A stretch of DNA of 46,994 nt from Streptomyces plumbidurans. GTDB lineage: Bacteria > Actinomycetota > Actinomycetes > Streptomycetales > Streptomycetaceae. Position 1 is the first letter of the stretch. Every line of letters begins with the position of its first letter. This document shows, in pieces, positions 26,683 to 35,442 of the stretch. The notes beneath the pieces were generated by a model. That model made no database searches. It saw only the letters and a program-made list of their open reading frames with translations, and was not told the origin of the DNA. The stretch covers positions 1 through 46,994 of the forward strand of contig NZ_JAFJSY010000085.1 in the NCBI RefSeq assembly GCF_019857225.1. Reading direction: 5' to 3'. Both the position numbers and the translations under genes were made by a program.

Positions 26683-28908
26683 ATGGCTGGGGAGCGCAAC
26701 TTCTTACTCGGACACGGCGAACGTCTCGTCGAGAGAGTGACACCATCGACGGGTGGAACAACGCCCGTACTCCCATACACGGCAGAGGAGGCCCGACAGC
26801 GGCTTCTTCCTCAACTCCAGACCGCAGTGGAGACATTCGATTCCTTGCCAGACGAGGCTTGCCCCTCAGGGAAGACGGTAGGCCTAGTCACACTGCATCC
26901 CCAGTGGATTGCCAAGTCCTACCATCCCGCTGACTTCCTTCGGGATAACGGGCTTTCGTACATTGGCTCCCGGGGCGCAAAGGTCACGCCAGAAAAGTGG
27001 ACGCGTCAAGGCGAACCTGTCGAGTTGGATACAACGGAGCTATTTGTATCCGGGCAGCGAGAATCATTTTCGCAGCTTGCGGAGCGACTAGAGTCTTCTA
27101 GCGCATTCCCTGAGGGATCGGCATTGCAGAGAGTCGAGGCATTCCGAGCCCCGATCGCTTCGGATAAGCAGCGCGGGGTTATGTCATTGCCTCCCGCCTC
27201 ATCCATTTTCGAGGTGGGTCTTCATATCCCGAGCGTGGACCGTGATGCCATCGTTAGATCATTCCAGCGATGGGCACGTGCATGTGGCGCCTCGGCCGAC
27301 CTCGCTAGGAGCATCCCGGTATCTGGGCTGATTTTTATGCCCGTCGCCGTCCAGCCGGATGAACTGGACGAGCTCAGCAGGTTCTCTTTCCTCCGGGTCA
27401 TTCGACCGATGCCGAAGCTTCGCACGCTGCATCCAGTTGAGCGCAGCCTCTCCGTAGGTGACCTGCCTCCGATTGAGGTGCCAGAAGAGCCCGTAGTCGA
27501 CAGTTCTATCCGCATGGCCATCTTCGACGGCGGACTACCGTCAAACGGCCCCATGAGCCCGTGGGCCCAGTCCCTCGATGTGCCTGGGGTCGGCGCAGCC
27601 GTGGAAGAGTGCGTTGATCACGGCCATATGGTGACGTCAGCCGCCCTCTTCGGCTGCCTGACTCCGGGAGAGGTCGCACCGCGACCTTTCAACAGCGTGG
27701 ACCACTATCGGATCCTCGACGACGTAGAGGAGGACTCCTACGCTCTCTACACAGCACTAAATCGCATCCGCGATGTGTTGGAAGAGAAGAACTACGACTT
27801 CGTGAACCTCAGTCTCGGCCCGGAGCTCCCTATCGAGGATGATGAGGTACACCCGTGGACAGCGGTACTGGACGAATACCTCTCCCATGGACAGACCTTC
27901 ATGACCGTAGCAGCCGGAAATAACGGCAACGACGACTGGGCCTCAGGAAATGCCCGTGTCCAGGTGCCATCCGACTGTGTGAACGCCCTCGCTGTTGGAT
28001 CCGCCAATAGCAAACTGAAAAACTGGGATCGTGCTGGTTACAGTGCAATTGGCCCAGGACGCTCGCCAGGCCTGGTGAAGCCAGACGTGCTGAGTTTCGG
28101 AGGCACTCAGTACGAGCCCTTTATCTTCCTTCCGGGCAATGGGACAGATTCCCCATTGTCGGCGATGGGGACGAGCTTCGCAGCCCCGGCCACCCTCAGG
28201 ATGGCCGCAGGCATTCGAGCGCACTTCGGCGGACACATTAAACCCCTCGGTCTTCGGGCTCTGCTCGTACATTGTGCCGAGCGCGGTATCATGCCTGTAG
28301 AAGAGGCTGGTTGGGGACGGGTTCCTGACCAGATCGACGCCTTCGTAATCTGCCCTGCTAACTCGGTTCGCGTTTTGTATCAGGGGGCAATCGAGCCAGG
28401 CCAGACGATGCGAATGCCAATTCCTCTGCCCGAGGATGTAAAGACGGGAAACGTCGAAATTAGCGCGACCTATTGCATCAACTCACCGACTGACTCGCGT
28501 AGCCCAAGTACATACACGGCCAGTGCCATCGAACCTGTTTTCCGTCCACATGCGGAAAGATTCAGTAGCGAAGACAGTGTGCACCCGAAGACCGATTCAT
28601 TCTTCAGGTCGAGTGACTTCCTCCCAGAGAATGATCTGCGAAAGGGGGCACACAAGTGGGAGACCACCAAACACAGGACCCTCACCAAGAGGGCCTCATC
28701 TTTGCTCCGGCCGGTATTCGACGTGAAATACCATTCCAGGATTGAGCAGCTCGTCGGCGTCGCAACTGAGAAGGTAGAGTACGCGCTTGTGATCACTCTC
28801 ACCTCATCCCGAGATGCGGACATCTATAACAAGGTTGTCCGTACTTATAGCGGGCGATTGGAAATCTTGCAGCCGCAGGTAGAAATTCCAATCACTGTGC
28901 AGCCGTAG
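26683..28908 (+). CDS. ietS: Subtilisin-like serine protease (S8), IetS-like
   Basis: A 741-residue protein with a long N-terminal region of unknown structure (1-275) and a subtilisin domain. The triad is D282 (AIFDGG), H315 (DHGHMV) and S498 (MGTSFAAP), with N413 (AAGNNG) as the oxyanion residue. There is no signal peptide, so it should act in the cytoplasm, as expected for a partner of an AAA ATPase in phage defence. The ATG at 26683 follows the ATPase stop by 15 bases with AGGGGG as ribosome site. It has the same low GC as ietA. Its protein target is unknown. Confidence 0.87.
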   Translation: MAGERNFLLGHGERLVERVTPSTGGTTPVLPYTAEEARQRLLPQLQTAVETFDSLPDEACPSGKTVGLVTLHPQWIAKSYHPADFLRDNGLSYIGSRGAKVTPEKWTRQGEPVELDTTELFVSGQRESFSQLAERLESSSAFPEGSALQRVEAFRAPIASDKQRGVMSLPPASSIFEVGLHIPSVDRDAIVRSFQRWARACGASADLARSIPVSGLIFMPVAVQPDELDELSRFSFLRVIRPMPKLRTLHPVERSLSVGDLPPIEVPEEPVVDSSIRMAIFDGGLPSNGPMSPWAQSLDVPGVGAAVEECVDHGHMVTSAALFGCLTPGEVAPRPFNSVDHYRILDDVEEDSYALYTALNRIRDVLEEKNYDFVNLSLGPELPIEDDEVHPWTAVLDEYLSHGQTFMTVAAGNNGNDDWASGNARVQVPSDCVNALAVGSANSKLKNWDRAGYSAIGPGRSPGLVKPDVLSFGGTQYEPFIFLPGNGTDSPLSAMGTSFAAPATLRMAAGIRAHFGGHIKPLGLRALLVHCAERGIMPVEEAGWGRVPDQIDAFVICPANSVRVLYQGAIEPGQTMRMPIPLPEDVKTGNVEISATYCINSPTDSRSPSTYTASAIEPVFRPHAERFSSEDSVHPKTDSFFRSSDFLPENDLRKGAHKWETTKHRTLTKRASSLLRPVFDVKYHSRIEQLVGVATEKVEYALVITLTSSRDADIYNKVVRTYSGRLEILQPQVEIPITVQP

Positions 28909-28934
28909 CCTCCCCACTGAATGCATGCTCCCAA

Positions 28935-28969
28935 CGGCGAGAGCCGCTCACCTTGAGTGGCTCTCGCCG
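28935..28969 (+). terminator. Terminator after the IetAS-like pair
   Basis: A 16-bp stem (935-950 with 954-969 of this kilobase, arm CGGCGAGAGCCGCTCA) with one G-U pair and a three-base loop lies 26 bases after the protease stop. It isolates the defence pair from the regulator gene that follows. Confidence 0.8.
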
Positions 28970-29082
28970 CGGTCCATCGTGCAGCTCGCGGCAGATGCCC
29001 AACTCATCGGTCAGTTGGGTGGGAAGCTGGACACTGTGAGGCGCAACATGGACGCCAGCGAGATCGAGGAAGGGGAGGACAC

Positions 29083-29535
29083 GTGCCGCAGGGCAGTCCG
29101 CGAGGTACGTACCTGGAGGTCTCGGAAGCCCTCCGCGAGAAGATCAGGAAAGGCGAGATCACTGAAGCGCTGCCATCTCAGTCCGCACTCGTGAGCGAGT
29201 ACCGCGTGAGCCGCAGCACCATCGAGCGGGCGCTTGCCGCACTCAAGGGTGAGGGCGCCATCGAGTCGGTACAGGGTGCTGGGTGGTTCGTTGCAGGGAC
29301 CGGCGACCGCCGGCCGTTGGTCGAGAAGGTGACCGACCTGTTGAGGGCCGATGGGGTCAACGTCGGTGACAGCTTCCCCACCGAGAAGGAACTGTGTGAG
29401 CGGTTCGGAGCCTCGCGGACGGCCGTCCGCTCCGCCATCGCGCAGATGGAGGGTCAAGGGCTCATCGGCAAGGGCGGCACGCGAGGTCGGCAAGTACGTG
29501 CGTTGCCGGCCGGTCGGGGGACGCAGACGGCATGA
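29083..29535 (+). CDS. GntR-type regulator made of two winged-helix domains
   Basis: A 150-residue protein with two successive GntR-like winged helices: residues 12-72 (PSQSALVSEYRVSRSTIERAL) and 78-143 (PTEKELCERFGASRTAVRSAI). There is no effector-binding domain. In Streptomyces conjugative elements, GntR-type KorSA/TraR repressors silence transfer genes, so this is a candidate for that role. The GTG at 29083 follows GGGGAGG at 29072-29078. The stop overlaps the next ATG, coupling it to the phosphotransferase gene. Confidence 0.82.
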   Translation: MPQGSPRGTYLEVSEALREKIRKGEITEALPSQSALVSEYRVSRSTIERALAALKGEGAIESVQGAGWFVAGTGDRRPLVEKVTDLLRADGVNVGDSFPTEKELCERFGASRTAVRSAIAQMEGQGLIGKGGTRGRQVRALPAGRGTQTA

Positions 29536-30434
29536 CGATGACCGAACGAACTGAGTTCGACGCTGACGGCGCGGGCGCCATCCTGCGCAAGGCGTGCGAG
29601 GTTGCGCACGTGGAACCGGACGGCATCGAGATGCTGCGGTTCGGGGACCATGCAGTGTTCCGCATAGACGGCGGCCGTATCGTCTCCCGGGTTGGCCGCA
29701 GTCCTGACAGGCTTCCCTCCGTACGGAGGGAAGTGGCCGTGGCGGAATGGCTCGCCTCCGAGGGATACCCAGCGGCGCGACTCGTAACGGCGGCCGAACA
29801 GCCGGTCGTCGTTCAGGGCCACCCGGTGACGTTCTGGGAGGGGCTCTCCAACGGCGACACGTACGCGAGTACGGGGGAAATGGGTGCACTGCTGCGCTGG
29901 CTCCACAATATGGAGTCGCCGCCTTTTTCGCTCCCGCCTCTCCAGCCTTTTGACAAGGTCGCACAGCGCTTGAATCATGCCGCCATCCCGGACGCAACGC
30001 GCAGGTTTCTCCGAACCATGGCCGACGATTTGGCGGCTGACTACGGCCGTCTCCAGTTCGCGCTTCCGGCGGGTCATCTGCACGGTGACTTCAATGTCGG
30101 CAACGTCCTGCGTGACGCAGTCGGCCGTCCGAAGGTCATTGACTTGGACGGGTTCGTCACGGGCCCCCGAGAGTGGGACCTCATGCAGACTGCCATGTAC
30201 TACGACAGCTTCGGTTGGCACACAGAATCCGAGTACGCCGATTTCGTTGCAGGGTACGGTTTCGACGTGCGGGAATGGTCCGGATATACCATTCTCCGGC
30301 GCATCCGCGAACTGCTGATGGTTACGTGGCTCTCGCAGAATGCCGGTACCAATCCGCGTGCAGCCGAGGAAGTCGAGAAGCGGGTAGCGACTCTCCGCTC
30401 AGGAGGATCACGCCGAGACTGGGCACCTTTCTAG
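29532..30434 (+). CDS. Aminoglycoside-phosphotransferase-fold kinase
   Basis: A 300-residue protein kinase-like-fold phosphotransferase. The catalytic loop is HLHGDFNVGNVL, with the catalytic Asp in HGD, and the metal-binding motif is VIDLDGF. An N-terminal ATP-binding lobe lies before residue 105. Such enzymes, paired with a small GntR gene, are common in Streptomyces mobile elements. The substrate may be an antibiotic, a sugar or a metabolite and cannot be read from the sequence. Its stop meets the convergent regulator gene with a 4-base overlap. Confidence 0.8.
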   Translation: MTMTERTEFDADGAGAILRKACEVAHVEPDGIEMLRFGDHAVFRIDGGRIVSRVGRSPDRLPSVRREVAVAEWLASEGYPAARLVTAAEQPVVVQGHPVTFWEGLSNGDTYASTGEMGALLRWLHNMESPPFSLPPLQPFDKVAQRLNHAAIPDATRRFLRTMADDLAADYGRLQFALPAGHLHGDFNVGNVLRDAVGRPKVIDLDGFVTGPREWDLMQTAMYYDSFGWHTESEYADFVAGYGFDVREWSGYTILRRIRELLMVTWLSQNAGTNPRAAEEVEKRVATLRSGGSRRDWAPF

Positions 30435-31813
30435 GGCGTCAAGGCGCATTGCTGCCACAGGCGGAAGATGCGCGCTTCTTCCACGAAAGTGCGGAATTCC
30501 ACAGCGCCTCGCATTGTTGAGCCAACGCGTTCGCGAAATTCTCGAACGTACTGAACGCAGCGTGCTGACTTCAGTCCCTCGCCGATTTTTAGTGCAGTCT
30601 TGGCAATTTCGCAGCCGCGCCCGACTTCACCTTGGTTGATAAAAGCCTCGGCCTGCACCATCGTGGCGAAGAAATCGCTTCGATTGTTCAGACCGTCGCC
30701 GAATATTGACCCCGCGCCTCGTTCCGCCGCCTCTGCGGATCGACCCAAATCGCGGAAACAATGGCCGATCTCTGCTGCAAGTTCTATTTCATCGAAATAC
30801 GCGATGTATGGCGGATCGCTGTCCGGGGTCCGCTGACTGAGTTTGCGCTCTGCCTCGACCAAAGCGAGGTCGCACCCTCGTTCGTCGCCGAGACGGGCCA
30901 GGGCTCGCGCCTCCATGGCGCGGAACTGCGCGGACATCGTGGGACCTAGCACGCCGGCCGGTCCTGTATAGGCCGCACGAGCAAGAGTGGCCGCGTCCTG
31001 ATAGCGCCCGAGGAACGTGGCCTGGTGGCTCATTGCGGAAAGGATGCTGCCGCCAAGGAGCCGGTCGCCTGCTGCTTGCGTCATGCGCAGTGCCTGGATG
31101 AAGTACCGCTGACCGATGCCGTGAAGGCCGCTGTCGTACGACATCCACCCGGCTAGCAAGAGCGCTTCCGCCACGGCCGAGTGGAGCTGTTTGCCCACGG
31201 AGTCGGAGTACTTCCCGTCCAGCATCGGGCGGACGTCGGTGTGCAGGTACTGGATCAGTGCGCGTCGGGCGTGACCACCGCCGAACTTGCCATCGAGCAT
31301 GCTGAATGCGTCAGCGGTGGAGCGGATCATTTCCACGTCCACCGTGCCGATCGCACGGCTGCCCGCGCGCGTCAGCTCCCCGTCGGACGGAGCGACGATC
31401 CAGCGTAGGGAAGCCGTGTTCCAGGCGGCTGAATCCGGCTGTGCTCTGACCAGTACCTCAGCCTCGGCAAGGTCGGCACGCCAGAGGTCTGTGATGGTCT
31501 TGGCTGTTGTCTCGTATCTGTCTGCGAATTCAAGTCCGAGGTCAGGCTGTACGGAGGACACAGCTGCGTCACTCATGCCGACGTCGTCCAGGGTGAGCCG
31601 GCGCCCCACCTTCTGCCCGACGGCATCCGCGATGAACTGCGGCATGTTGCCGCGCGGGATTGCCCCCTTGAGCCATCGCGAGACGTACGTGTGATCGCAG
31701 GTGATGTCTTCACCTGACCGAGCGGCAGCGGCGACCACCGCGCGAGCAAGGGACTTGTGCGAGAAGTCGCCTTCCTGCATGAGCGCGGCCAGTCTGGCGT
31801 TCCGGTCTGCCAT
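30431..31813 (-). CDS. HTH regulator with TPR-like C-terminal region
   Basis: A 460-residue regulator. Residues 1-70 carry an XRE-like DNA-binding segment (HKSLARAVVAAAARSG, CDHTYVSRWLKGAIPRG). The rest is helical with TPR-like repeats (LAGWMSYDSGLHGIGQRYFIQAL and similar). This family is frequent in Streptomyces AICEs and is read from the strand opposite to the transfer operon. Its ATG at 31813 faces an operator-like cluster at 31879-31919. It probably controls the divergent promoter region and itself. Confidence 0.82.
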   Translation of the reverse strand: MADRNARLAALMQEGDFSHKSLARAVVAAAARSGEDITCDHTYVSRWLKGAIPRGNMPQFIADAVGQKVGRRLTLDDVGMSDAAVSSVQPDLGLEFADRYETTAKTITDLWRADLAEAEVLVRAQPDSAAWNTASLRWIVAPSDGELTRAGSRAIGTVDVEMIRSTADAFSMLDGKFGGGHARRALIQYLHTDVRPMLDGKYSDSVGKQLHSAVAEALLLAGWMSYDSGLHGIGQRYFIQALRMTQAAGDRLLGGSILSAMSHQATFLGRYQDAATLARAAYTGPAGVLGPTMSAQFRAMEARALARLGDERGCDLALVEAERKLSQRTPDSDPPYIAYFDEIELAAEIGHCFRDLGRSAEAAERGAGSIFGDGLNNRSDFFATMVQAEAFINQGEVGRGCEIAKTALKIGEGLKSARCVQYVREFRERVGSTMRGAVEFRTFVEEARIFRLWQQCALTP

Positions 31814-31878
31814 AGGACCCCCAGAGTGCGGCCGTAGTACCAGCTTGACTCATCGTCACTCTACGCAGGTCAGACCCG

Positions 31879-31919
31879 GGGTGCAGGGGGTTCGCACCTA
31901 GGAGTGCACGAGTGCACCC
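31879..31919. promoter_or_regulatory. TGCAC repeat cluster, candidate operator
   Basis: Repeats of the core GTGCA lie 65-110 bases upstream of the HTH-TPR regulator gene: GGGTGCA at 879-885 of this kilobase, and AGTGCAC twice in tandem at 903-917 ending in TGCACCC, which is inverted to the first. On the minus strand a TAGAGT -10-like hexamer lies near 31858-31863, with a TGCACC as possible -35. The repeats would overlap that promoter. Binding is inferred. Confidence 0.45.
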
Positions 31920-32056
31920 CCAAGTACTCGCTCCCGAATTGGGCCCCGGATGGCGACAGTTGAACTCACCACCGCACAGGACAGGCCGGCGGTTCCGAGT
32001 CGAAAGCCACGGGTTGACGGCGCGGGATCCTTCTGCCAACGTGAGTGGTAGGTAAT

Positions 32057-32079
32057 ACACACCACGCTTCACGGTGTGT
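32057..32079. promoter_or_regulatory. Inverted repeat in the transfer-operon upstream region
   Basis: ACACACC and GGTGTGT are separated by nine bases. The repeat sits in the long divergent gap 31814-32443, about 390 bases before the first transfer-operon gene. The gap has no convincing gene. It holds this repeat, the TGCAC cluster and the conserved hairpin at 32365. The arms resemble those of the palindrome at 35832-35850. Confidence 0.45.
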
Positions 32080-32364
32080 GGCACCGAAGCACGACCAATG
32101 GGGGCCACGTCCACCGGACGCGGTCTCAAGGGGCCCGGGACAGAGCGGGCCGAGGGCGCACCCGACCCTGGTCATTCGGGAGGGCTTAGACCGAAAGGTC
32201 ACGTCTCCATACGCCTACAACGGGGTCATGCCGAGCTACCTGATACGGGCGCGGCACCCCCGAAGGAGACATCTTCACCGCCCCGGCATCACGCCGTGAG
32301 GGCGCCCGATCGGATCGGGCCCGGGGCACTTGGCCTGCCGCTTCGTGCGGCATTGGCCTGCTTA

Positions 32365-32423
32365 CCGAGCGCGGCGGCTCCCGGACAAGGACATCCCGTC
32401 GCGCTCGGTCTTCCTTTCCCGAC
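32365..32423 (+). promoter_or_regulatory. Conserved hairpin element, copy A
   Basis: A 13-bp stem (32365-32377 with 32396-32408, one G-U pair) encloses the loop motif CTCCCGGACAAGGACA. The box TTTCCCGAC follows at 32415-32423. The ribosome site CAGGAG and the ATG of the DUF4097-like gene follow within 21 bases. The stem sequence differs from those of the other three copies (33278, 40334, 43750), but the loop does not. Confidence 0.85.
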
Positions 32424-32443
32424 GCAGTCAGGAGCAGTAGCCC

Positions 32444-33256
32444 ATGACCGAGCGCATCATCCCCGTGGACGTCGTTGGCCCGATCGCCCTGGATCTGGCG
32501 ATGAGCACCGGCTGTATCCGCGTCGTTGTCGACCCGGCGCTGAAGCAGGCGCGCATGATGCTTGCGACGGAGGCGACCTCCGGCCCGTCCGCCGACGCGA
32601 TCCGCGACACCACCGTCAGCCTCACCGGCCAGAACCTCCGGGTCCGCGTCCCCGACGTGGCTGGCGGGATCGGCGGGAGCTCCACGATCCGGGTGGGTGG
32701 CAACACCATGACGTTCTCCGGTGGCAACGGCGTGCAGATCGTGAACGGCAACGTCCACATCACCGGGCACGGCGGCGGCAAGGTGTTCGTCAACGGCCGC
32801 GAGGTCACTGCGAGTGGCCCGGCTGGGGACGCTCTCACCCCGATCACCGCCACGATCCACCTGCCCGCCAAGTCGGTGGCCGCGATCAGCACCAACAGCG
32901 CGAACACCGTCGTCACCGGCGCGCTGGCGCGGCTGGAGTACGACGGCACCTCCGGGACGCTGACCGCTGAGCAGGTCGGCGACCTGGAAGCCGTCGTCAC
33001 TTCCGGCAGCGTCATCGTCGGCGAGGTCAGCGGCCCGCTGGACCTCAACCTCTCGTCCGGCAACGCCAACATCGGCGCCTACAGCGGCCCTTGCGCCCGG
33101 CTGAACCTCACCTCCGGCAACGTCCGCATGGCCGCCACCGCGCAGGCCAGCGGCCGCCTCACGGTCAACGCCACCTCGGGGAGCGCGCGCATCACCGGCG
33201 CCGCTCACCTGAGCGTCCGCCGCCGGGTGACCAGCGGCCACGTGCAGATCAGCTAG
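32444..33256 (+). CDS. DUF4097-like beta-strand repeat protein
   Basis: A 270-residue protein of short beta-strand repeats: LTGQNLRVRVPD, GNVHITGHGG, LDLNLSSGNANIG, LNLTSGNVRM, LTVNATSGSARI and SGHVQIS. This is the pattern of DUF4097-type putative adhesin domains that form a beta-helix-like fold. No signal peptide or membrane segment is visible, so it may be cytoplasmic. The ATG at 32444 follows CAGGAG and hairpin copy A. It is the first gene of the probable transfer operon. The function is unknown. Confidence 0.75.
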   Translation: MTERIIPVDVVGPIALDLAMSTGCIRVVVDPALKQARMMLATEATSGPSADAIRDTTVSLTGQNLRVRVPDVAGGIGGSSTIRVGGNTMTFSGGNGVQIVNGNVHITGHGGGKVFVNGREVTASGPAGDALTPITATIHLPAKSVAAISTNSANTVVTGALARLEYDGTSGTLTAEQVGDLEAVVTSGSVIVGEVSGPLDLNLSSGNANIGAYSGPCARLNLTSGNVRMAATAQASGRLTVNATSGSARITGAAHLSVRRRVTSGHVQIS

Positions 33257-33277
33257 CACCGCCTGACCCCCGTTCTT

Positions 33278-33331
33278 CGCGGGGCGGTCGCTCCCGGACA
33301 GGACAACCGACCGCCCCGCGCCCTTCCCGAC
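33278..33331 (+). promoter_or_regulatory. Conserved hairpin element, copy B
   Basis: A perfect 13-bp stem (33278-33290 with 33308-33320) has the loop CTCCCGGACAGGACAAC. CCCTTCCCGAC follows at 33321-33331, and the ribosome site AAGGAG and ATG at 33354 come next. Located between two genes of one operon, it could act on translation or transcript processing rather than on initiation of transcription. Confidence 0.85.
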
Positions 33332-33353
33332 GCTTTCAAGGAGAGACCCCACC

Positions 33354-33650
33354 ATGCGTATGCGCACCTACGTCGCCGGCCAAGAGGCGTACGGCGACAT
33401 CGAGTTCGCGGAACTGGCGCTCGGCATCGACGTCGACCTGTTCCGCGGCCCGCTGGAGTTCGAGACGGACGACGACCGTGCCGCCCGCGAGGACGCGGCC
33501 CGTGACGTCCTCGCCGACCTGGTCGCGGAGGCGGCGGCCGGTGACGAGATCGCCGGTTGGGACGCTCTGTACGCCGACGCGCTGACCCGCACCGTGCCGT
33601 TCCTGCGCTCGGTTCGCGGCCACCTGCCGGGGGCGGGGGAAGCGGCGTGA
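33354..33650 (+). CDS. Small acidic hypothetical protein of the transfer operon
   Basis: A 98-residue soluble protein, rich in Asp, Glu and Ala with helical heptads in its middle (DDDRAAREDAARDVLADLVAEAA). No domain was recognised. The ATG at 33354 has AAGGAG upstream. The last bases overlap the GTG of the GGDEF gene, so the two are translated together. A function in the same process as its neighbours is likely but unspecified. Confidence 0.7.
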   Translation: MRMRTYVAGQEAYGDIEFAELALGIDVDLFRGPLEFETDDDRAAREDAARDVLADLVAEAAAGDEIAGWDALYADALTRTVPFLRSVRGHLPGAGEAA

Positions 33651-34312
33651 GTGAGCTGATGTTCGCCGCCGCTGCCGGTCTGCCGCTGGCGGCCGGGTGG
33701 TCGGTTCACGCGCTGCGGCTCGCACGCCGGATCGAGGCCGCTCGCCGCGACCCGCTGACCGGCTTGTGGACGCGGGATGCGTTTGAGGCCAATGCCGTAA
33801 AGAGCCTGTCGAAGGGACAGCAGCGCGCCGTTTTCGTGCTGGACCTGAACTGGTTCAAGGAGATCAACGACACCCACGGTCACGCGGCCGGTGATGCGGT
33901 GATCCGCGCGACCGGCATGCGGCTGGGGGCGTGGGCGGCCGGGCACCACGGGGTGGCCGGACGGCTGGGCGGGGATGAGTTTGCCGCCGTGGTCGACGTG
34001 TGCGGCAAGTCCGACACCGTCACCGGCAACGTGAGCGCCAAGGTGCTGGAACTGATCGGCAGCCTTGAGCGGCCGGTGGTATTCGAGGGCCGGGACATCG
34101 ACGTGTTCGTCTCGATCGGGGGCGCCCGCTACTGGCGTGGTGTCGCCGACCTGTCCGCGTTGCTGCGGCAGGCGGATGAGCACATGTACCGGGCCAAGCG
34201 CGAGGGCGGGGGAGCCAGCATCGCCCCGCGCTCCGAGACGACTCCCGCACTGCCCACCGTCCACGGCCGCCGCTACGGCCGGCCGGGCACCACCGGCAAG
34301 GAGGTGGCGTGA
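33647..34312 (+). CDS. GGDEF-domain protein, probable diguanylate cyclase
   Basis: A 221-residue protein with one N-terminal membrane helix (about residues 4-22) and a GGDEF domain. Its motifs are intact: RDPLTGLWTR (34-43), LDLNWFKEINDTHGHAAGD (65-83), RLGGDEF (106-112) and the late DEHMYRAKREGG. The RxxD inhibitory site is absent at its usual place. It should make cyclic di-GMP from GTP at the membrane. In Streptomyces this signal, through BldD, holds back sporulation. It is coupled to both neighbours (GTGA and TGATG overlaps). Confidence 0.88.
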   Translation: MSELMFAAAAGLPLAAGWSVHALRLARRIEAARRDPLTGLWTRDAFEANAVKSLSKGQQRAVFVLDLNWFKEINDTHGHAAGDAVIRATGMRLGAWAAGHHGVAGRLGGDEFAAVVDVCGKSDTVTGNVSAKVLELIGSLERPVVFEGRDIDVFVSIGGARYWRGVADLSALLRQADEHMYRAKREGGGASIAPRSETTPALPTVHGRRYGRPGTTGKEVA

Positions 34313-35442
34313 TGAACGCCCGCAAGCCGCTGACGAACACTCAGATCGGTGTCCTGAGTGCCGCGTTCGTGCCCATGCTCGCCACCGGCGTGATCGGCGG
34401 TATCGGCACCTACAGCAACATCGGGCACGCCTACGGCAAGGGCACCGCGCTCGGGGCGCTCGCCGCCGGTGAGGGCGCCACTGCCGTGCTCGCCCTGGTC
34501 CTGCTGGGCTTGACCATGCTGGGCCAGTCCTCGCCGCGCATCGTGCGGATGGGGCTGTGGGCGCTCCCGGCAGCCGCCGCCGTCATGGGCGCCATGGCCG
34601 CACCTGACGCCGGCCGGACCATCATCTACGCCCTGACCCCGATGGGCATGTCCGTCTCTGCTGAGGGCATGGCGTTCCTCGCCCGGCGGATCGTCGTGCA
34701 CACCGACGGCCGTGACGCGGAAAACGAGCGGCGCACCGCCGACCTCGTACAGGCCCTCGCCTACCACCGCGCCCGCGCCGCTCAGCACCCGAGCGGTCGG
34801 GTTCAGTGGTGGTCGGAGCGCAAGTCTTGGCGCCTGGCCCGCAAGGTTGGGATCGGGGATGCGGCGCTGGGATCGAGACTGCTCGATGTCCAGCGCGAGC
34901 GGATCACCGCCGGGGCGGATGCCGCACTCGGCTCGATGTTTGGCGGCACCACCCCCGCCCTCGCCCCGACTCCCGACACGGACGCGCATGCGGAGGAATC
35001 TCCCAAGGCCATGAGGAATCGGTCTACGGCTGATCTGCGGGAATCGACCCCGGCTCCGGTGGTGACACTGGCCCGAATCTCGGTCCCCGATCCGGTCGCG
35101 GTCGACCTGGGCAAGTCGATTCTCCCGCTCAAGCCGCTCGCCCCCGCCCCGGTCCCGATCGCCCCGCCCTCGCTTCCGGCGCCGGTGGTGCGGTCGGTCC
35201 CGGCGGCATCGAGTCGACCCCGTCGGGCGACCGGCCGGGTGCCTCAGGTGGCGCGGCCGGTACGGCGCAAGCGCACGGCGGGTCAGTTGTTGGCTGAGGC
35301 CCGCAGGGTCACCGCCGGGTGGCCGGACAGCCGGATCACTGCGGAGGGCATCCGCCGCGAGGTCCACACCTCGCCGGCCAACGCCCGGATGCTGCGGGAC
35401 ACGCTGCTGTCTGAGCGTGCCGCCGTGGCCACCGGCCCGTGA
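34312..35442 (+). CDS. Membrane protein of the transfer operon (DUF2637-like)
   Basis: A 376-residue protein with four hydrophobic helices in residues 13-115, then a Pro/Ala-rich linker. It ends in a basic HTH-like C-terminus (RKRTAGQLLAEARRV, ITAEGIRREVHTSPANARMLRDTLL). This architecture is common just upstream of the FtsK-like gene in Streptomyces AICEs and plasmids. It suggests a membrane-bound, DNA-binding transfer or spread accessory. The ATG at 34312, 7 bases after AAGGAGG, is preferred to the GTG at 34309. Confidence 0.72.
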   Translation: MNARKPLTNTQIGVLSAAFVPMLATGVIGGIGTYSNIGHAYGKGTALGALAAGEGATAVLALVLLGLTMLGQSSPRIVRMGLWALPAAAAVMGAMAAPDAGRTIIYALTPMGMSVSAEGMAFLARRIVVHTDGRDAENERRTADLVQALAYHRARAAQHPSGRVQWWSERKSWRLARKVGIGDAALGSRLLDVQRERITAGADAALGSMFGGTTPALAPTPDTDAHAEESPKAMRNRSTADLRESTPAPVVTLARISVPDPVAVDLGKSILPLKPLAPAPVPIAPPSLPAPVVRSVPAASSRPRRATGRVPQVARPVRRKRTAGQLLAEARRVTAGWPDSRITAEGIRREVHTSPANARMLRDTLLSERAAVATGP

